DNA from: Sulfobacillus harzensis
GTDB lineage: Bacteria; Bacillota; Sulfobacillia; Sulfobacillales; Sulfobacillaceae
Direction: 5' to 3'
DNA: 64,000 nt
Assembly (NCBI RefSeq): GCF_012933365.1
Contig: NZ_JABBVZ010000013.1
Span: 1-64,000 of the forward strand
Shown here in pieces: positions 37,075-45,635 of the stretch. Within the stretch, counting starts at the first letter, position 1, and each line of letters begins with the position of its first letter. The notes under the pieces are model-generated. The model was not told the origin of the DNA, did no database searches, and saw only the letters and a list, made by a program, of their open reading frames with translations. The translations under genes were made by a program, and so were the position numbers.

Positions 37075-37961
37075 TTCGGCTCGGAGCCCAATTGTCCCAA
37101 GCCCATGGATTTGATGTGGTAATTCGGGAGGCCGGCAGCGCCGGCCTCTCTGCATTGCAGCTCTTTAGCCGCAATCCTGTTGGAGGGCAAGGGAAAAGTT
37201 TACCCCCCGCCGGGAGCTTAAAACCCGTTTTGCGCGAGGCTGGCATTGAGCGGCTGTACATCCATGCCCCTTATTTTGTGAATCCCGCGGCCATTGATGA
37301 GGCCATGGTCGGCCGGGCGCGGGTTGCTTTAAAGCAGGAGATGCGTCGCGCCAAGCGGCTGTCGGGCGACTATGTGGTGTTGCACCCCGGTCATTGGCAG
37401 GACAAGGCGCGGCGCGAGGAGTCGCTGGCCGCTTTTGTCGACACGGTCGCCATAATGCTGGAAGCCCCCGGACGCGTGTTGGTGGAAAACACGGCCGGGC
37501 AAGGTCGGGAATTGGGCGCGGACTTCCTTGAACTACAACAGATCTTTCAGGGCATTGGCCGGACCCGACGGGTCGGGCTGATGCTGGATACCGCCCACGC
37601 GATGGCTTTTGGCTATCCGCTGAGCAGCCGAGACGATGTCGAGCGGCTGTTGGAACGGGTTGATGAGAATGTGGGAATCGAGCGCCTTCAAGGCATACAT
37701 TTGAATGATAGCCTTTATCCGGTCGGATCGCGGCGCGATCGCCACGCCCGCCTTTTGTCAGGATGCCTCGGACGCGAGGCCCTAGGGGCGCTGTTGCGCT
37801 GGTGCGATGCGTCTCACTGCCCCTTGGTGCTGGAGACGCCCGGGCGCGACACAATCCAACGCCAGCCGGATATTGGCATCATTCGGGAGGTATGCCAGGA
37901 GGAGTCCGCGTGCGTGAGCCCTTCTACGGTTTTTTATCCAACCGCGTCACCTCCGCGTTAG
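37071..37961 (+). CDS. nfo: endonuclease IV (AP endonuclease family 2)
   Basis: A 296-aa TIM-barrel, zinc-dependent AP endonuclease for base-excision repair. Zinc ligands are visible in [37 protein letters not shown] and GIHLNDS-DRHAR. The GTG start overlaps the pnp stop. The last about 17 codons overlap the GH15 start and look unlike the family, so the C-terminus may be extended. It is an insertion in the conserved pnp-ylxY order; spores depend on Nfo-type repair in B. subtilis, which may explain the location. Confidence 0.9.
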   Translation: MIRLGAQLSQAHGFDVVIREAGSAGLSALQLFSRNPVGGQGKSLPPAGSLKPVLREAGIERLYIHAPYFVNPAAIDEAMVGRARVALKQEMRRAKRLSGDYVVLHPGHWQDKARREESLAAFVDTVAIMLEAPGRVLVENTAGQGRELGADFLELQQIFQGIGRTRRVGLMLDTAHAMAFGYPLSSRDDVERLLERVDENVGIERLQGIHLNDSLYPVGSRRDRHARLLSGCLGREALGALLRWCDASHCPLVLETPGRDTIQRQPDIGIIREVCQEESACVSPSTVFYPTASPPR

Positions 37962-39685
37962 TGTCGCCCCTCGGCGTAGTCGATTGGCTGCCTTGGCCGC
38001 GATTTGACGGCGATGCAGCCTTTTGCCGCCTTTTGGACAGCGAGCGCGGAGGATTTCTGAGTACGTTGCCGGGAACGACCATTCACTCTCATTACCAACA
38101 GTACCGTGAGGGGACGTTGATTTTAGAGACCACCCTCAGCTCCGCCGAGGGCCCGGTCACCTTCACTGACTTTCTTCCCCTGGGTCATTCAGCCTTTGTA
38201 CGCCGCATCCAGACGGCGATTCCACTGATTCTCACCGTACGACCGACGTTTGGCTTCGGTCTGGTGCGGGCGGCCGTCCGCCCCACGGCGGATGGTGCCG
38301 TGTTATCGAATCCGGCGGGTCGAGATGCGCTCCGAGTTCGCGTGCGCGGCCGGCTCCGCGAACTTGCGGCTGCGGATATGTGGGCGGTGGGACCCGGCCG
38401 TGTGGATGTCTGGGTTGAGTATCTGGATGATGATCGGGATATTGGTGACGGCGCTCAGGGACTCGAGCGCGTGGATGCCTTGGAGCAGGCCCAGGAGCGG
38501 TATTGGCGCTCCTATCGGCTCAACTATCATGGTCCCTGGCAGGACTGGTTTCAGCAAAGCGTGTTAGTGATTCGAGCACTGACCTATCGCACCAACGGGG
38601 CCATGCTGGCCGCTGCCACCACCTCCTTGCCAGAGAGTATCGGCCAAACGCGGCAGTGGGATTACCGCTATGTGTGGGCGCGTGATGGTGCCTACGGCGC
38701 GGAGGCGGTGCTGTTAGGGGGAGATCCGGATGCTTGCCGACAATTTCTGGAGTTTGTCTTTAATGTGATGGCTGTCGCGGGCAAACCCTATCCCAGCCCC
38801 TTTGTACGGGTCGACGGCACACCCGCCCACGGCGAGCGGGACTTGCTATGGCTGGCAGGGCATCGTTCCAGTCGTCCAGTGCGCGTGGGCAATGCGGCCA
38901 GTCGTCAGCGACAACTGGACATCGAGGGGGAGATTCTCTGGGTACTGTGGCGCTATTGGCGTCTGACCGGAGATCGCAGTTTTGTCCGCGATGCTTGGTG
39001 GGCGGTTGAGGCTTTAGCGGACTGGATTGCCACCGCCTGGAGCGAGCCCGATGCTTCCCTCTGGGAATTTCGCGGCGTGACGGATCACTTTACCCACTCA
39101 CGGGTAATGTGCTGGGTCGGCCTTCAGGCCGCGGAATCCCTAGCCTATGAAGTGATGAATCGGCCTGACCTGGTCAACCGCTGGGGTTCGGCCAAGCACT
39201 GTGTCGCGGCGGCGATCTGGCAGCAACAGAGGGCGTCGGGACAGGGTTATTTTACGCAGTCTATGAAAAGCCGCGAAGTTGATGCCGCCTTGCTGTTGCT
39301 GCCCTTGTATGGCTTTGTCCCGGTGGATCATCCGGTGTTTCAGCGCACCTTGGAACGGATTGAGCATGACTTAGTGGAGCACGATATGGTCTTTCGGTAC
39401 CGCCAAGACAACCTCGGGCGGGCGCGTCATCCGTTTACTCTATCCGGCTTCTGGCTGTCTCGGGTGTATCTTCGAAAAGGGGATATGACGCGGGCCGATG
39501 CCATATTCGAGCAACAGCTGGCCTGGGCGACGGATCTTAAACTGTTTGCCGAGCATGTGGACCCCGTGACCGGTGAGCCGCGCGGCAACTTCCCGCAACT
39601 CTTCCCGCATGTCGGCTTGGTGACCACGCTCATGGAGCGCCAGCGGCTTCTCGACGGAGACCCGATTGACGAGCTGGGGCGCTAA
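37910..39685 (+). CDS. glycoside hydrolase family 15 protein (glucoamylase/trehalase-like)
   Basis: A 591-aa cytoplasmic GH15 protein. It has an N-terminal beta-sandwich (SPLGVVDWLPWPRFDGDAAF is the family start) and an (alpha/alpha)6 barrel with QWDYRYVWARDGAY. The general acid Glu lies in LWEFRG, and the general base Glu is in FAEHVDPVTGEPRGNFPQ. Members hydrolyse trehalose, dextrins or glucan; the substrate here is not decided. GTG 37910 has AGGAGG 8 nt upstream. The frame back to 37763 lies inside nfo. Confidence 0.88.
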   Translation: MREPFYGFLSNRVTSALVSPLGVVDWLPWPRFDGDAAFCRLLDSERGGFLSTLPGTTIHSHYQQYREGTLILETTLSSAEGPVTFTDFLPLGHSAFVRRIQTAIPLILTVRPTFGFGLVRAAVRPTADGAVLSNPAGRDALRVRVRGRLRELAAADMWAVGPGRVDVWVEYLDDDRDIGDGAQGLERVDALEQAQERYWRSYRLNYHGPWQDWFQQSVLVIRALTYRTNGAMLAAATTSLPESIGQTRQWDYRYVWARDGAYGAEAVLLGGDPDACRQFLEFVFNVMAVAGKPYPSPFVRVDGTPAHGERDLLWLAGHRSSRPVRVGNAASRQRQLDIEGEILWVLWRYWRLTGDRSFVRDAWWAVEALADWIATAWSEPDASLWEFRGVTDHFTHSRVMCWVGLQAAESLAYEVMNRPDLVNRWGSAKHCVAAAIWQQQRASGQGYFTQSMKSREVDAALLLLPLYGFVPVDHPVFQRTLERIEHDLVEHDMVFRYRQDNLGRARHPFTLSGFWLSRVYLRKGDMTRADAIFEQQLAWATDLKLFAEHVDPVTGEPRGNFPQLFPHVGLVTTLMERQRLLDGDPIDELGR

Positions 39686-39742
39686 TCCTTGCTTGTTCTA
39701 GCCCTAGCCAAGCCTGCATAGGGACAACTAGGGGGGATGTTG

Positions 39743-40486
39743 ATGCACTTCCGGGTGATCTCGCTCCGAGGGCCCTTAACACGGCTGGCCTTTTTGGGGA
39801 CAGCGCTGATTTTGGCCACCTGGCTCATCAATCCGCGTCTTCACGCCACCGTTGCGCCTGTCGCCAAACCGATCCCCGTGTACCGGGTGGAAACGGATAA
39901 AGCGGCGATGGCGCTCACGATTAATGTCGTGTGGGGAACGGAATATGTGCCTAAATTGTTGGCCGAACTAAAGGCGGCGCACGTGCCCGCCACATTTATG
40001 GTAGGCGGCGCTTGGGCCGAAGCCCACCCGGAGTTGGTTCGGACGATGCGAAAGGATGGCGACGAGATTGGCAATCACGGCTGGAATCACCGCCACCCGA
40101 ATCAGCTCGGCTACCAGGGGAACATCCAGGATATCACCCGCACCAATCACATGATTGAAGGACTCGTGCAGGTGCGTCCCAAGGTCTACGCCCCGCCATA
40201 CGGGGAATTCAATGGGACGGTGCTCAAGGCCGCGCAAGCGGCACACATGACGTTGGTGATGTGGACCATCGACACGATTGACTGGCGCCCCTCCTCATCG
40301 GTCTCTTATATGGTCGGCAAGGTGGGACGGAAAGCAGAAAATGGCGCCATCGTGCTGATGCATCCCACCGACCGCACCGTCGAGGCCTTGCCGCAAATTA
40401 TTGCCACCCTCAAAGAGAAAGGATACCAGCTAGTCACCGTCTCCGAGCTTCTCACCATGGGGACCCCCCGCACCGACGAAAGGTGA
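39743..40486 (+). CDS. ylxY: sporulation polysaccharide deacetylase-like protein (YlxY/PdaB family)
   Basis: A 247-aa NodB-fold protein with an N-terminal membrane anchor (about 13-30). The gene position after pnp and before the M16 peptidase is that of B. subtilis ylxY. The zinc-binding histidines are kept in EIGNHGWNHRHPNQ. The catalytic TFDDG motif reads LTINVVWG (58-65), so the first Asp is replaced by Asn61. A late Asp-containing TIDTIDW and LMHPTD match PdaB-like proteins. Catalysis is doubtful. AGGGGGG precedes ATG 39743 by 6 nt. Confidence 0.85.
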   Translation: MHFRVISLRGPLTRLAFLGTALILATWLINPRLHATVAPVAKPIPVYRVETDKAAMALTINVVWGTEYVPKLLAELKAAHVPATFMVGGAWAEAHPELVRTMRKDGDEIGNHGWNHRHPNQLGYQGNIQDITRTNHMIEGLVQVRPKVYAPPYGEFNGTVLKAAQAAHMTLVMWTIDTIDWRPSSSVSYMVGKVGRKAENGAIVLMHPTDRTVEALPQIIATLKEKGYQLVTVSELLTMGTPRTDER

Positions 40487-40519
40487 TATGATAGGCGAAG
40501 AAGCGAGGGGGATCGGCTC

Positions 40520-41785
40520 ATTAACTTCTTAACGCAACTGCCTTCAGGTTTACTATTGGCGTCTGACAATATCGGTTCCGTCGGCACCACCGCCTTGGCC
40601 TTCTTTGTGGCCGTGGGAAGCCGGGACGAAAATCCAAGCGAGTGGGGGATGGCCCATCTTTTAGAGCATCTGGTGTTCAAAGGGGCTGGCCGGCGCGACT
40701 TTCGCGCTATCGCCCGGCAAATGGACAGGCTGGGTGCAGACATCAACGCCTTCACAACCCGCGACTACACCTGTTTTCATGCCAAGGTGCTGGATTCAGA
40801 AGCTCTCGATGCCTATCATCTGGTGCGCGACTTGGTGCTTCAACCGTGGTTGGCCGCAGAGGATTTAGAGCGGGAAAAAGGTGTGGTCGTGGAAGAAATG
40901 AATGAAAGTCTGGACGACCCTGACGAGGTTCTCGACACCCTCATTACCGAAGCACTTTACCAGGATTCACACTATACGCATGATATTCTGGGCACGCCGG
41001 AGTCTTTAGCAAACATCGAAGCCGAGGGCTTGAAAGCCTTCTATCATCGCTGGTATCGGCCGGAGAACATGGTGTTGGCCGTGTCCGGCGGGGCGCGCGA
41101 GCTCATTTTGAAAGCGGCCGAACAGGATTTTAGCGGAGTTGGAGGGGTATCAGAGTTGCCTCGACGGAGGCCCCGGCCAACCTTGGCCTATCTTCAACGG
41201 GAACAGGCGGAGGACTGGGAACAGGCGAAGATCGCGCTCGGAGTGGAGGCCCCCGGCCGCTACCAGGACGAATATTGGCGGGCGCTGATGCTCAGCAGTA
41301 TTTTAGGCGGCCAGAACTCGTCCCGACTCTGGCAGCGGCTTCGTGAAGAGGAGGGATTGGTCTACTCGGTCGGAACCCAATATGCGGCCGACTATGACTT
41401 CGGGGATATGATCACCTATTTGAGCCTCACCCCGGAAAAGATTCCCCAAGCATTGCGCGCGCTATTTGATGAGGTAAGCCGCTTGGCGGAGGTGGGTCCC
41501 GATACGGAAGAAGTGAGCCATACTCGCGTCTACCTCAATACAGTGCTGGTGATGAATCAGGAAACGCCGGACGCCCGTGTGATGCGGCTTGGACGTTATG
41601 CCTTGGACGGCAAAGAGGCCCCGCAGATTGATCAGGCGGTGCGGGCACTGTCTGAAATCACACCCGAAATGGTGAAAGCGGATGCCCAAACTTGGATCCC
41701 CGGCTCTCGAATGGCGGCCGTGGCGGCCGGTCCAGTGCACTCGGGTGCGCTAAATCATGCAATGTTTCAAGGGAGGCAGGCCTAA
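40520..41785 (+). CDS. M16 zinc peptidase (MlpA/YmxG-like), probable ATT start
   Basis: A protein of about 421 aa, a processing-peptidase-like M16 enzyme. The inverted zinc motif HLLEH with downstream Glu in EEMNESLDD is intact, and the second half GGQNSSRLWQRLREEEGLVY is typical. The family N-terminus (LPSGLLLASDNIGSVG) extends upstream of the first standard start, TTG 40556. No ATG, GTG or TTG exists between the ylxY stop (40486) and 40556 in this frame. An ATT codon at 40520 stands 8 nt after GAGGGGG, so ATT initiation is proposed. The B. subtilis homologue at this locus is mlpA. Confidence 0.85.
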   Translation: MNFLTQLPSGLLLASDNIGSVGTTALAFFVAVGSRDENPSEWGMAHLLEHLVFKGAGRRDFRAIARQMDRLGADINAFTTRDYTCFHAKVLDSEALDAYHLVRDLVLQPWLAAEDLEREKGVVVEEMNESLDDPDEVLDTLITEALYQDSHYTHDILGTPESLANIEAEGLKAFYHRWYRPENMVLAVSGGARELILKAAEQDFSGVGGVSELPRRRPRPTLAYLQREQAEDWEQAKIALGVEAPGRYQDEYWRALMLSSILGGQNSSRLWQRLREEEGLVYSVGTQYAADYDFGDMITYLSLTPEKIPQALRALFDEVSRLAEVGPDTEEVSHTRVYLNTVLVMNQETPDARVMRLGRYALDGKEAPQIDQAVRALSEITPEMVKADAQTWIPGSRMAAVAAGPVHSGALNHAMFQGRQA

Positions 41786-42163
41786 ATGGATAACGACCGG
41801 TTAGCACAAATTTTCTACTGGCAGGAGCAATTTAATCAACGGGTGCGAAAAGACCGGCAACTCACCTTTTCACCCGAAGAGTGGATTCAAAAAGAGGCCC
41901 TGGCGTTGATGGTGGAGTTGGGCGAGGTGGTGGAGGAAGCTCGCTTTAAATGGTGGAAAAATCCGGACCCCATCGACTCGGCCAAACTGCACGAAGAACT
42001 GGTGGACGTGCTCCATTTCTTTATCAGCATGTGCATTGATGCAGGTCTCGACGCCGAAAGTTTGTATCAGGGCTACTTAGCTAAAAATCAGGAAAACTTC
42101 CGGCGCCAAGACGGCCTCTCCAACAAGCCTGGCTACGCCGCAGTCCAAAAGCCAGAGGTCTGA
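41786..42163 (+). CDS. dUTPase_2/MazG-like all-alpha NTP pyrophosphatase
   Basis: A 125-aa helical protein. The metal-binding pattern ELGEVVEEARFKWWKNP and the second EELVDVLHFFISM fit the dimeric dUTPase_2/MazG-like superfamily, which hydrolyses dUTP or other (d)NTPs to the monophosphate. GGGAGG lies 9 nt before ATG 41786, directly after the M16 gene stop. It is inserted between the mlpA and ymxH homologues. Confidence 0.75.
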   Translation: MDNDRLAQIFYWQEQFNQRVRKDRQLTFSPEEWIQKEALALMVELGEVVEEARFKWWKNPDPIDSAKLHEELVDVLHFFISMCIDAGLDAESLYQGYLAKNQENFRRQDGLSNKPGYAAVQKPEV

Positions 42164-42206
42164 AGCTGTCCTCGCCGACATACCCTCTGATGAAGGAGGG
42201 GCAGTC

Positions 42207-42464
42207 ATGCGGATGAGCGAGTTGTCCTCCAAGGACATCATAAATTTAACGAATGGCGGGAAACTTGGATCGCTCGGCGACAGCGACCTGGTTATTGACC
42301 CGGAGACCGGGGCCATTCAGGCCATCATTATTCCCCAGCGTGGTCGTCTTAACCGCGGGCAGAAGTTAGAAATTCCCTGGGCCGCTATCCGTCGCGTGGG
42401 ACCGGAAGTAATGATTGTAGATCTGGCAGAGGTGCCAAAAATCACAAGCTCTGGACGAAAATGA
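42207..42464 (+). CDS. ymxH: YlmC/YmxH family PRC-barrel protein
   Basis: An 85-aa PRC-barrel protein. The pattern SELSSKDIINLTNGGKLGSLGD with a beta-rich end (IPWAAIRRVGPEVMIVDL) is that of YlmC/YmxH sporulation-associated proteins, whose function is unknown. AAGGAGGGG lies 5 nt before ATG 42207. Its position before dpaA matches B. subtilis. Confidence 0.88.
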   Translation: MRMSELSSKDIINLTNGGKLGSLGDSDLVIDPETGAIQAIIIPQRGRLNRGQKLEIPWAAIRRVGPEVMIVDLAEVPKITSSGRK

Positions 42465-42475
42465 GAGCGTTCCCC

Positions 42476-42533
42476 GCGCCCCCTTTTCTCATACTAGCCA
42501 GGCATGGCAGATGAAAAAAGGGGGCGCTTTTTC
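42476..42533 (+). promoter_or_regulatory. 17-bp hairpin with U-tract ending at the start codon of the next gene
   Basis: GCGCCCCCTTTTCTCAT (42476-42492) pairs with ATGAAAAAAGGGGGCGC (42511-42527), 16 of 17 positions, with an 18-nt loop. It is followed by TTTTTC and then ATG 42534. The right arm contains the ribosome site (AAAGGGGG) of the following gene. The structure looks like an intrinsic terminator and at the same time hides that site. Confidence 0.7.
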
Positions 42534-43013
42534 ATGGCTAAGACTGTAGTAGGATCCTTCTCCGACCAGCATGCGGCAGATACTGTGGTTCACGAACTGG
42601 AGCACAACGGGGTGGACGACAAAAAAATTTCCGTCATCGCTCGCCACGATGGCCATACGGAAAAAGGCCATCCAACCGGCCACGGCACCCACGACTTGTC
42701 TAGCGGGATCGGCTGGGGCGCGGCCACAGGCGGCGCCGTAGGGCTTCTGGCGAGCGCCGGAGCGCTGGCCATCCCCGGCGTGGGTCCGATTCTTGCCATG
42801 GGACCGCTGGCGGCGACCTTAAGCGGCGCGGCCGCTGGGGGACTCGTGGGAGGATTGATGGATTATGGTATCCCCAAGGGCGAAAGTGAGCACCTGGAGC
42901 AAGACGTAAAGCACGGCAATGTCCTAGTGATGGTGCAAACGGACGAACCAGAGGTGGAGAAGGCCCAACGGCTGTTTAAAGACCACGGCGCTCACGACGT
43001 CTACGTGCACTGA
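42534..43013 (+). CDS. glycine-zipper general-stress-like protein
   Basis: A 159-aa protein resembling the GsiB/YflT-type 'general stress protein 17M-like' or low-temperature-induced protein group. It has an N-terminal ferredoxin-like half (TVVGSFSDQHAADTVVHEL), a central hydrophobic Gly/Ala-rich segment (about 65-110, with alternating small residues), and a C-terminal repeat of the first fold (NVLVMVQTDEPEVEKAQRLF). The family assignment is by pattern and is modest. ATG 42534 is used; ATG 42504 lies in the loop of the upstream hairpin and has no site. It is followed by a strong terminator. Confidence 0.65.
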   Translation: MAKTVVGSFSDQHAADTVVHELEHNGVDDKKISVIARHDGHTEKGHPTGHGTHDLSSGIGWGAATGGAVGLLASAGALAIPGVGPILAMGPLAATLSGAAAGGLVGGLMDYGIPKGESEHLEQDVKHGNVLVMVQTDEPEVEKAQRLFKDHGAHDVYVH

Positions 43014-43038
43014 GGAGGCCTCTGCCTCCTCTTTCTTT
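43012..43038 (+). terminator. intrinsic terminator
   Basis: GAGGAGGC (43012-43019) and GCCTCCTC (43024-43031) form a perfect 8-bp stem with a 4-nt loop followed by TTTCTTT. It separates the stress-like gene from the dpaA promoter. Confidence 0.88.
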
Positions 43039-43106
43039 ATCCTGCTCTTATCCTCTTGTACTGATTCCTCTTGGTACATTCCCGGTGACCAACGAGCGTT
43101 TTGACG

Positions 43107-43135
43107 CACCTCTTCTGCACTCCGACCGTATGATA
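43107..43135 (+). promoter_or_regulatory. candidate sigma-K promoter of dpaA
   Basis: CACC (43107-43110), a 16-nt spacer and CGTATGATA (43127-43135) agree with the Bacillus sigma-K consensus mACm-N16/17-CATAnnnTA at all but one fixed position. dpaAB is a sigma-K target in B. subtilis. The site lies 27 nt before the dpaA start. Confidence 0.5.
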
Positions 43136-43162
43136 CACGGGAGTGTGGTTGAGGTGAAAATG

Positions 43163-44056
43163 ATGCGCAGCATTGTCGTGGCCGGTGGCGACACCCGCGA
43201 CGCATGGCTCTGTCGCATGCTTCGTGATCGAGGATACCACGTTCGCGGCTGGGGGTTGGAGACAGCCGGCGTACCGCCTTATGCGCCGTCCGATCCCGCT
43301 CCGGATGTTCTGATCGGGCCCATGACAGGCATCGATCAGGACGGCCGCATGGGGACCATGCTGGGGACTGCCACGGTCAGCAAACCCCTCTTGGAACGCA
43401 TGGGCTCGGGGGCGCTATTGGCGGCCGGCCTGATTGCCGATCCGGTGGTGGCCTGGTGCCGTGAGCTGGGTATTCGCACCGTGCAATATCGCTTAGAATC
43501 CAGCTTCATGTGGCTTAATACGGTTCCGACCGCCGAGGGCGCCATTGCTGCCGCTATTGGGCGCTCGGGAGACACTTTGTTTCACCGCCCCGTAGGCATC
43601 ATTGGCTTTGGACGGGTCGGAATGGTGCTGGCTGACCGCCTGTCTCGCTATGGGGCCGAGGTGGTCATTTTTGAGCGCTTGGCGGAGAAGCGCGCCATGG
43701 CGCGAGCGCTCGGCCATCCCGTGTACCCGCTGGACGCATCGCCTCGTCCACGGCTGGATGGGCTGTTTAATACGGCGCCGGCTCCCGTATTGGACCGCCA
43801 ATGGTTTGAACCCACGGGCCCCGCGTGGGTCATCGATCTCGCCTCCATCCCCGGGGGACTCTGTCCAGAGTTAAAGGGCACGCCCGAAGTGAGCCACAAA
43901 TACGCGCAAATTCTCAGTATTCCCGGTAAGGTTGCACCGCGCAGGGCCGCGGAAATTATCTGGGAAACGCTGTCGATGGCCTTAGAGGAGGAGTGGGAGG
44001 ATGCAGGAGCTGAAGGGTGTCAGAATCGGTGCCGCAATGGCGGCTTCGCACTGTAA
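43163..44056 (+). CDS. dpaA: dipicolinate synthase subunit A
   Basis: A 297-aa subunit of the mother-cell enzyme that oxidises (di)hydrodipicolinate to dipicolinic acid, the calcium chelator of the spore core. It has an N-terminal DpaA domain (SIVVAGGDTRDAWLCRML) and a Rossmann NAD(P)-binding segment (PVGIIGFGRVGMVLADRL). ATG 43163, with GAGGTG 6 nt upstream, is preferred over ATG 43160 and over the long frame from 43085. It overlaps dpaB by 56 nt. asd, dapG and dapA downstream supply its substrate. Confidence 0.94.
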   Translation: MRSIVVAGGDTRDAWLCRMLRDRGYHVRGWGLETAGVPPYAPSDPAPDVLIGPMTGIDQDGRMGTMLGTATVSKPLLERMGSGALLAAGLIADPVVAWCRELGIRTVQYRLESSFMWLNTVPTAEGAIAAAIGRSGDTLFHRPVGIIGFGRVGMVLADRLSRYGAEVVIFERLAEKRAMARALGHPVYPLDASPRPRLDGLFNTAPAPVLDRQWFEPTGPAWVIDLASIPGGLCPELKGTPEVSHKYAQILSIPGKVAPRRAAEIIWETLSMALEEEWEDAGAEGCQNRCRNGGFAL

Positions 44057-44591
44057 TTTGTCGCGTGCAGTCGCTACAATAAAGGAGTTGGTTGAGGCAG
44101 GGGCGGAAGTCACCCCGATTGTGTCCCGCAGTATTTTAACGGTGGAAACGCGCTTTGGCACTCCTGATTACTGGCGTGAGCAAATAACGGCTGCCGCCAA
44201 TCATGAGATGCTGCTGTCCATTCCGGATGTAGAACCGAGTGGTCCCAAGCATTGGTTTGATGTGGTGTTGGTGATGCCCTGCACCGGGAATACGCTCGCC
44301 AAGATCGCCAATGCGATTAATGATTCGCCGGTAACGATGGCGGTCAAAGCGCAATTGCGCAACGGTCGGCCGGTGCTGTTGGCGCCGACGTCCAATGACT
44401 TGTTGGGCATGAATGCCATGAATTTAGGGCGTCTGTTGGCGGCACGCAACATTTTCTTCGTGCCCTTTGGCCAGGATGACCCGATGAAAAAACCGCGGTC
44501 ATTGGACGCCCATCTGGAATTGATGGTACCAAGCGTCAAGGCGGCCGTTCGGGGCGAGCAAATTCAGCCAATGCTGGTGCCGTGGAACTAA
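44001..44591 (+). CDS. dpaB: dipicolinate synthase subunit B
   Basis: A 196-aa flavoprotein-like (Dfp/flavodoxin fold) subunit B of dipicolinate synthase. The FMN-site pattern GAAMAASHCNLSRAVATIKE, PCTGNTLAKIANAI and LAPTSNDLLGMNAMNLGRLL are typical of SpoVFB. AGGAGG lies 9 nt before ATG 44001, inside dpaA. It is intact here; in some bacilli this gene is a target of an intervening element (vfbin). Confidence 0.95.
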   Translation: MQELKGVRIGAAMAASHCNLSRAVATIKELVEAGAEVTPIVSRSILTVETRFGTPDYWREQITAAANHEMLLSIPDVEPSGPKHWFDVVLVMPCTGNTLAKIANAINDSPVTMAVKAQLRNGRPVLLAPTSNDLLGMNAMNLGRLLAARNIFFVPFGQDDPMKKPRSLDAHLELMVPSVKAAVRGEQIQPMLVPWN

Positions 44592-44612
44592 GTAACTGGG
44601 AGAGTGACCGCA

Positions 44613-45635
44613 TTGTCAGGATATCGAATCGCCATTGTGGGCGCGACTGGATTAGTGGGCCAAACCTTGCTCAAGGTGCTTGAGGACAAGGCGCTGAGGG
44701 TCGATGCGCTGGTGGCGTTGGCCCGCGAGGGCGGGGGCCGGTCGGTGACCTTCCATGGCCGTTCGATCCCGGTGGAGCCGTTGGAGGAGATGGACTGGAC
44801 GCGGGTGGATGTGGCGTTTTTCGCGGCCGGCAACGCGGTCAGCGAAGCGTATGCCCCTCGGGCCATGGAGCAGGGGGTCACCGTGATCGACAAATCGAGT
44901 CGGTTCCGAATGGATGACCGGGTTCCTTTAGTGGTGCCAGAGGTCAATCGGGAGGCCATCGGCGATTCCCGGCTGATTGCGAGCCCCAACTGCTCCACCA
45001 TTCAGTTAGTGATTGCGTTGGCGCCGTTGGAATGGCGCTTTGGCATTGATCGGGTGGTTGTCTCCACCTATCAAGCAGTTTCGGGAACAGGCCGCGAAGC
45101 AGTGGAGGAGCTGGAGCACGAAGTGCAGCAGGCGGTTGCCGGCCAGGCAGTAACGCCCCAGGTCTATCCCGTGCCCATCGCGCATAACGTGTTGGCCTTC
45201 TGCGACAACTTCGGCGAGGCCGATTACACTGGTGAAGAGTGGAAACTGATGCGCGAGTCGGCCAAGATTCTCGGCCGTGACCTCAAGCTGTCAGCGACTG
45301 CCGTGCGCGTGCCGGTGTATGTGGGCCACGCGGAATCAGTCTATCTCGAGACCCAGGAGCCGTGGAGTATCGAGGCGGTGCGGGAAACCTTGGCCACGGC
45401 CCCTTCGGTGCGATTGGTCGATGACCCGTCCCGGGGCTTGGTGCCCACACCGCTCGATGCGGCGGGCCATGACGATGTACTGGTCGGCCGCATTCGGCGT
45501 GATCCTCATCACCCGCGCGGGTTGCATCTGTTCGTGGTGGCCGATAATCTGCGCCGTGGCGCTGCCACCAATGCCATTGACATCATGCGCACGCTGTCTT
45601 CCCGCTGGGGAATCGAGGAGGGCGATGACCAATGA
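44613..45635 (+). CDS. asd: aspartate-semialdehyde dehydrogenase
   Basis: A 340-aa NADP-dependent enzyme converting aspartyl phosphate to aspartate semialdehyde for lysine, methionine, threonine and dipicolinate. NADP motif IVGATGLVGQTL, catalytic Cys in SPNCSTIQL and later YQAVSGTGREAVEEL and RVPVYVGHAESVY are seen. I prefer TTG 44613 because GGGAGAG stands 8 nt upstream; GTG 44604 is too close to that site. It overlaps dapG by ATGA. Confidence 0.94.
   Translation: MSGYRIAIVGATGLVGQTLLKVLEDKALRVDALVALAREGGGRSVTFHGRSIPVEPLEEMDWTRVDVAFFAAGNAVSEAYAPRAMEQGVTVIDKSSRFRMDDRVPLVVPEVNREAIGDSRLIASPNCSTIQLVIALAPLEWRFGIDRVVVSTYQAVSGTGREAVEELEHEVQQAVAGQAVTPQVYPVPIAHNVLAFCDNFGEADYTGEEWKLMRESAKILGRDLKLSATAVRVPVYVGHAESVYLETQEPWSIEAVRETLATAPSVRLVDDPSRGLVPTPLDAAGHDDVLVGRIRRDPHHPRGLHLFVVADNLRRGAATNAIDIMRTLSSRWGIEEGDDQ

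Noticed and set aside
43085-43162. Start of dpaA at 43085
   Set aside because: It would place the putative sigma-K promoter within the coding region and lacks a ribosome site; ATG 43163 has GAGGTG 6 nt upstream.
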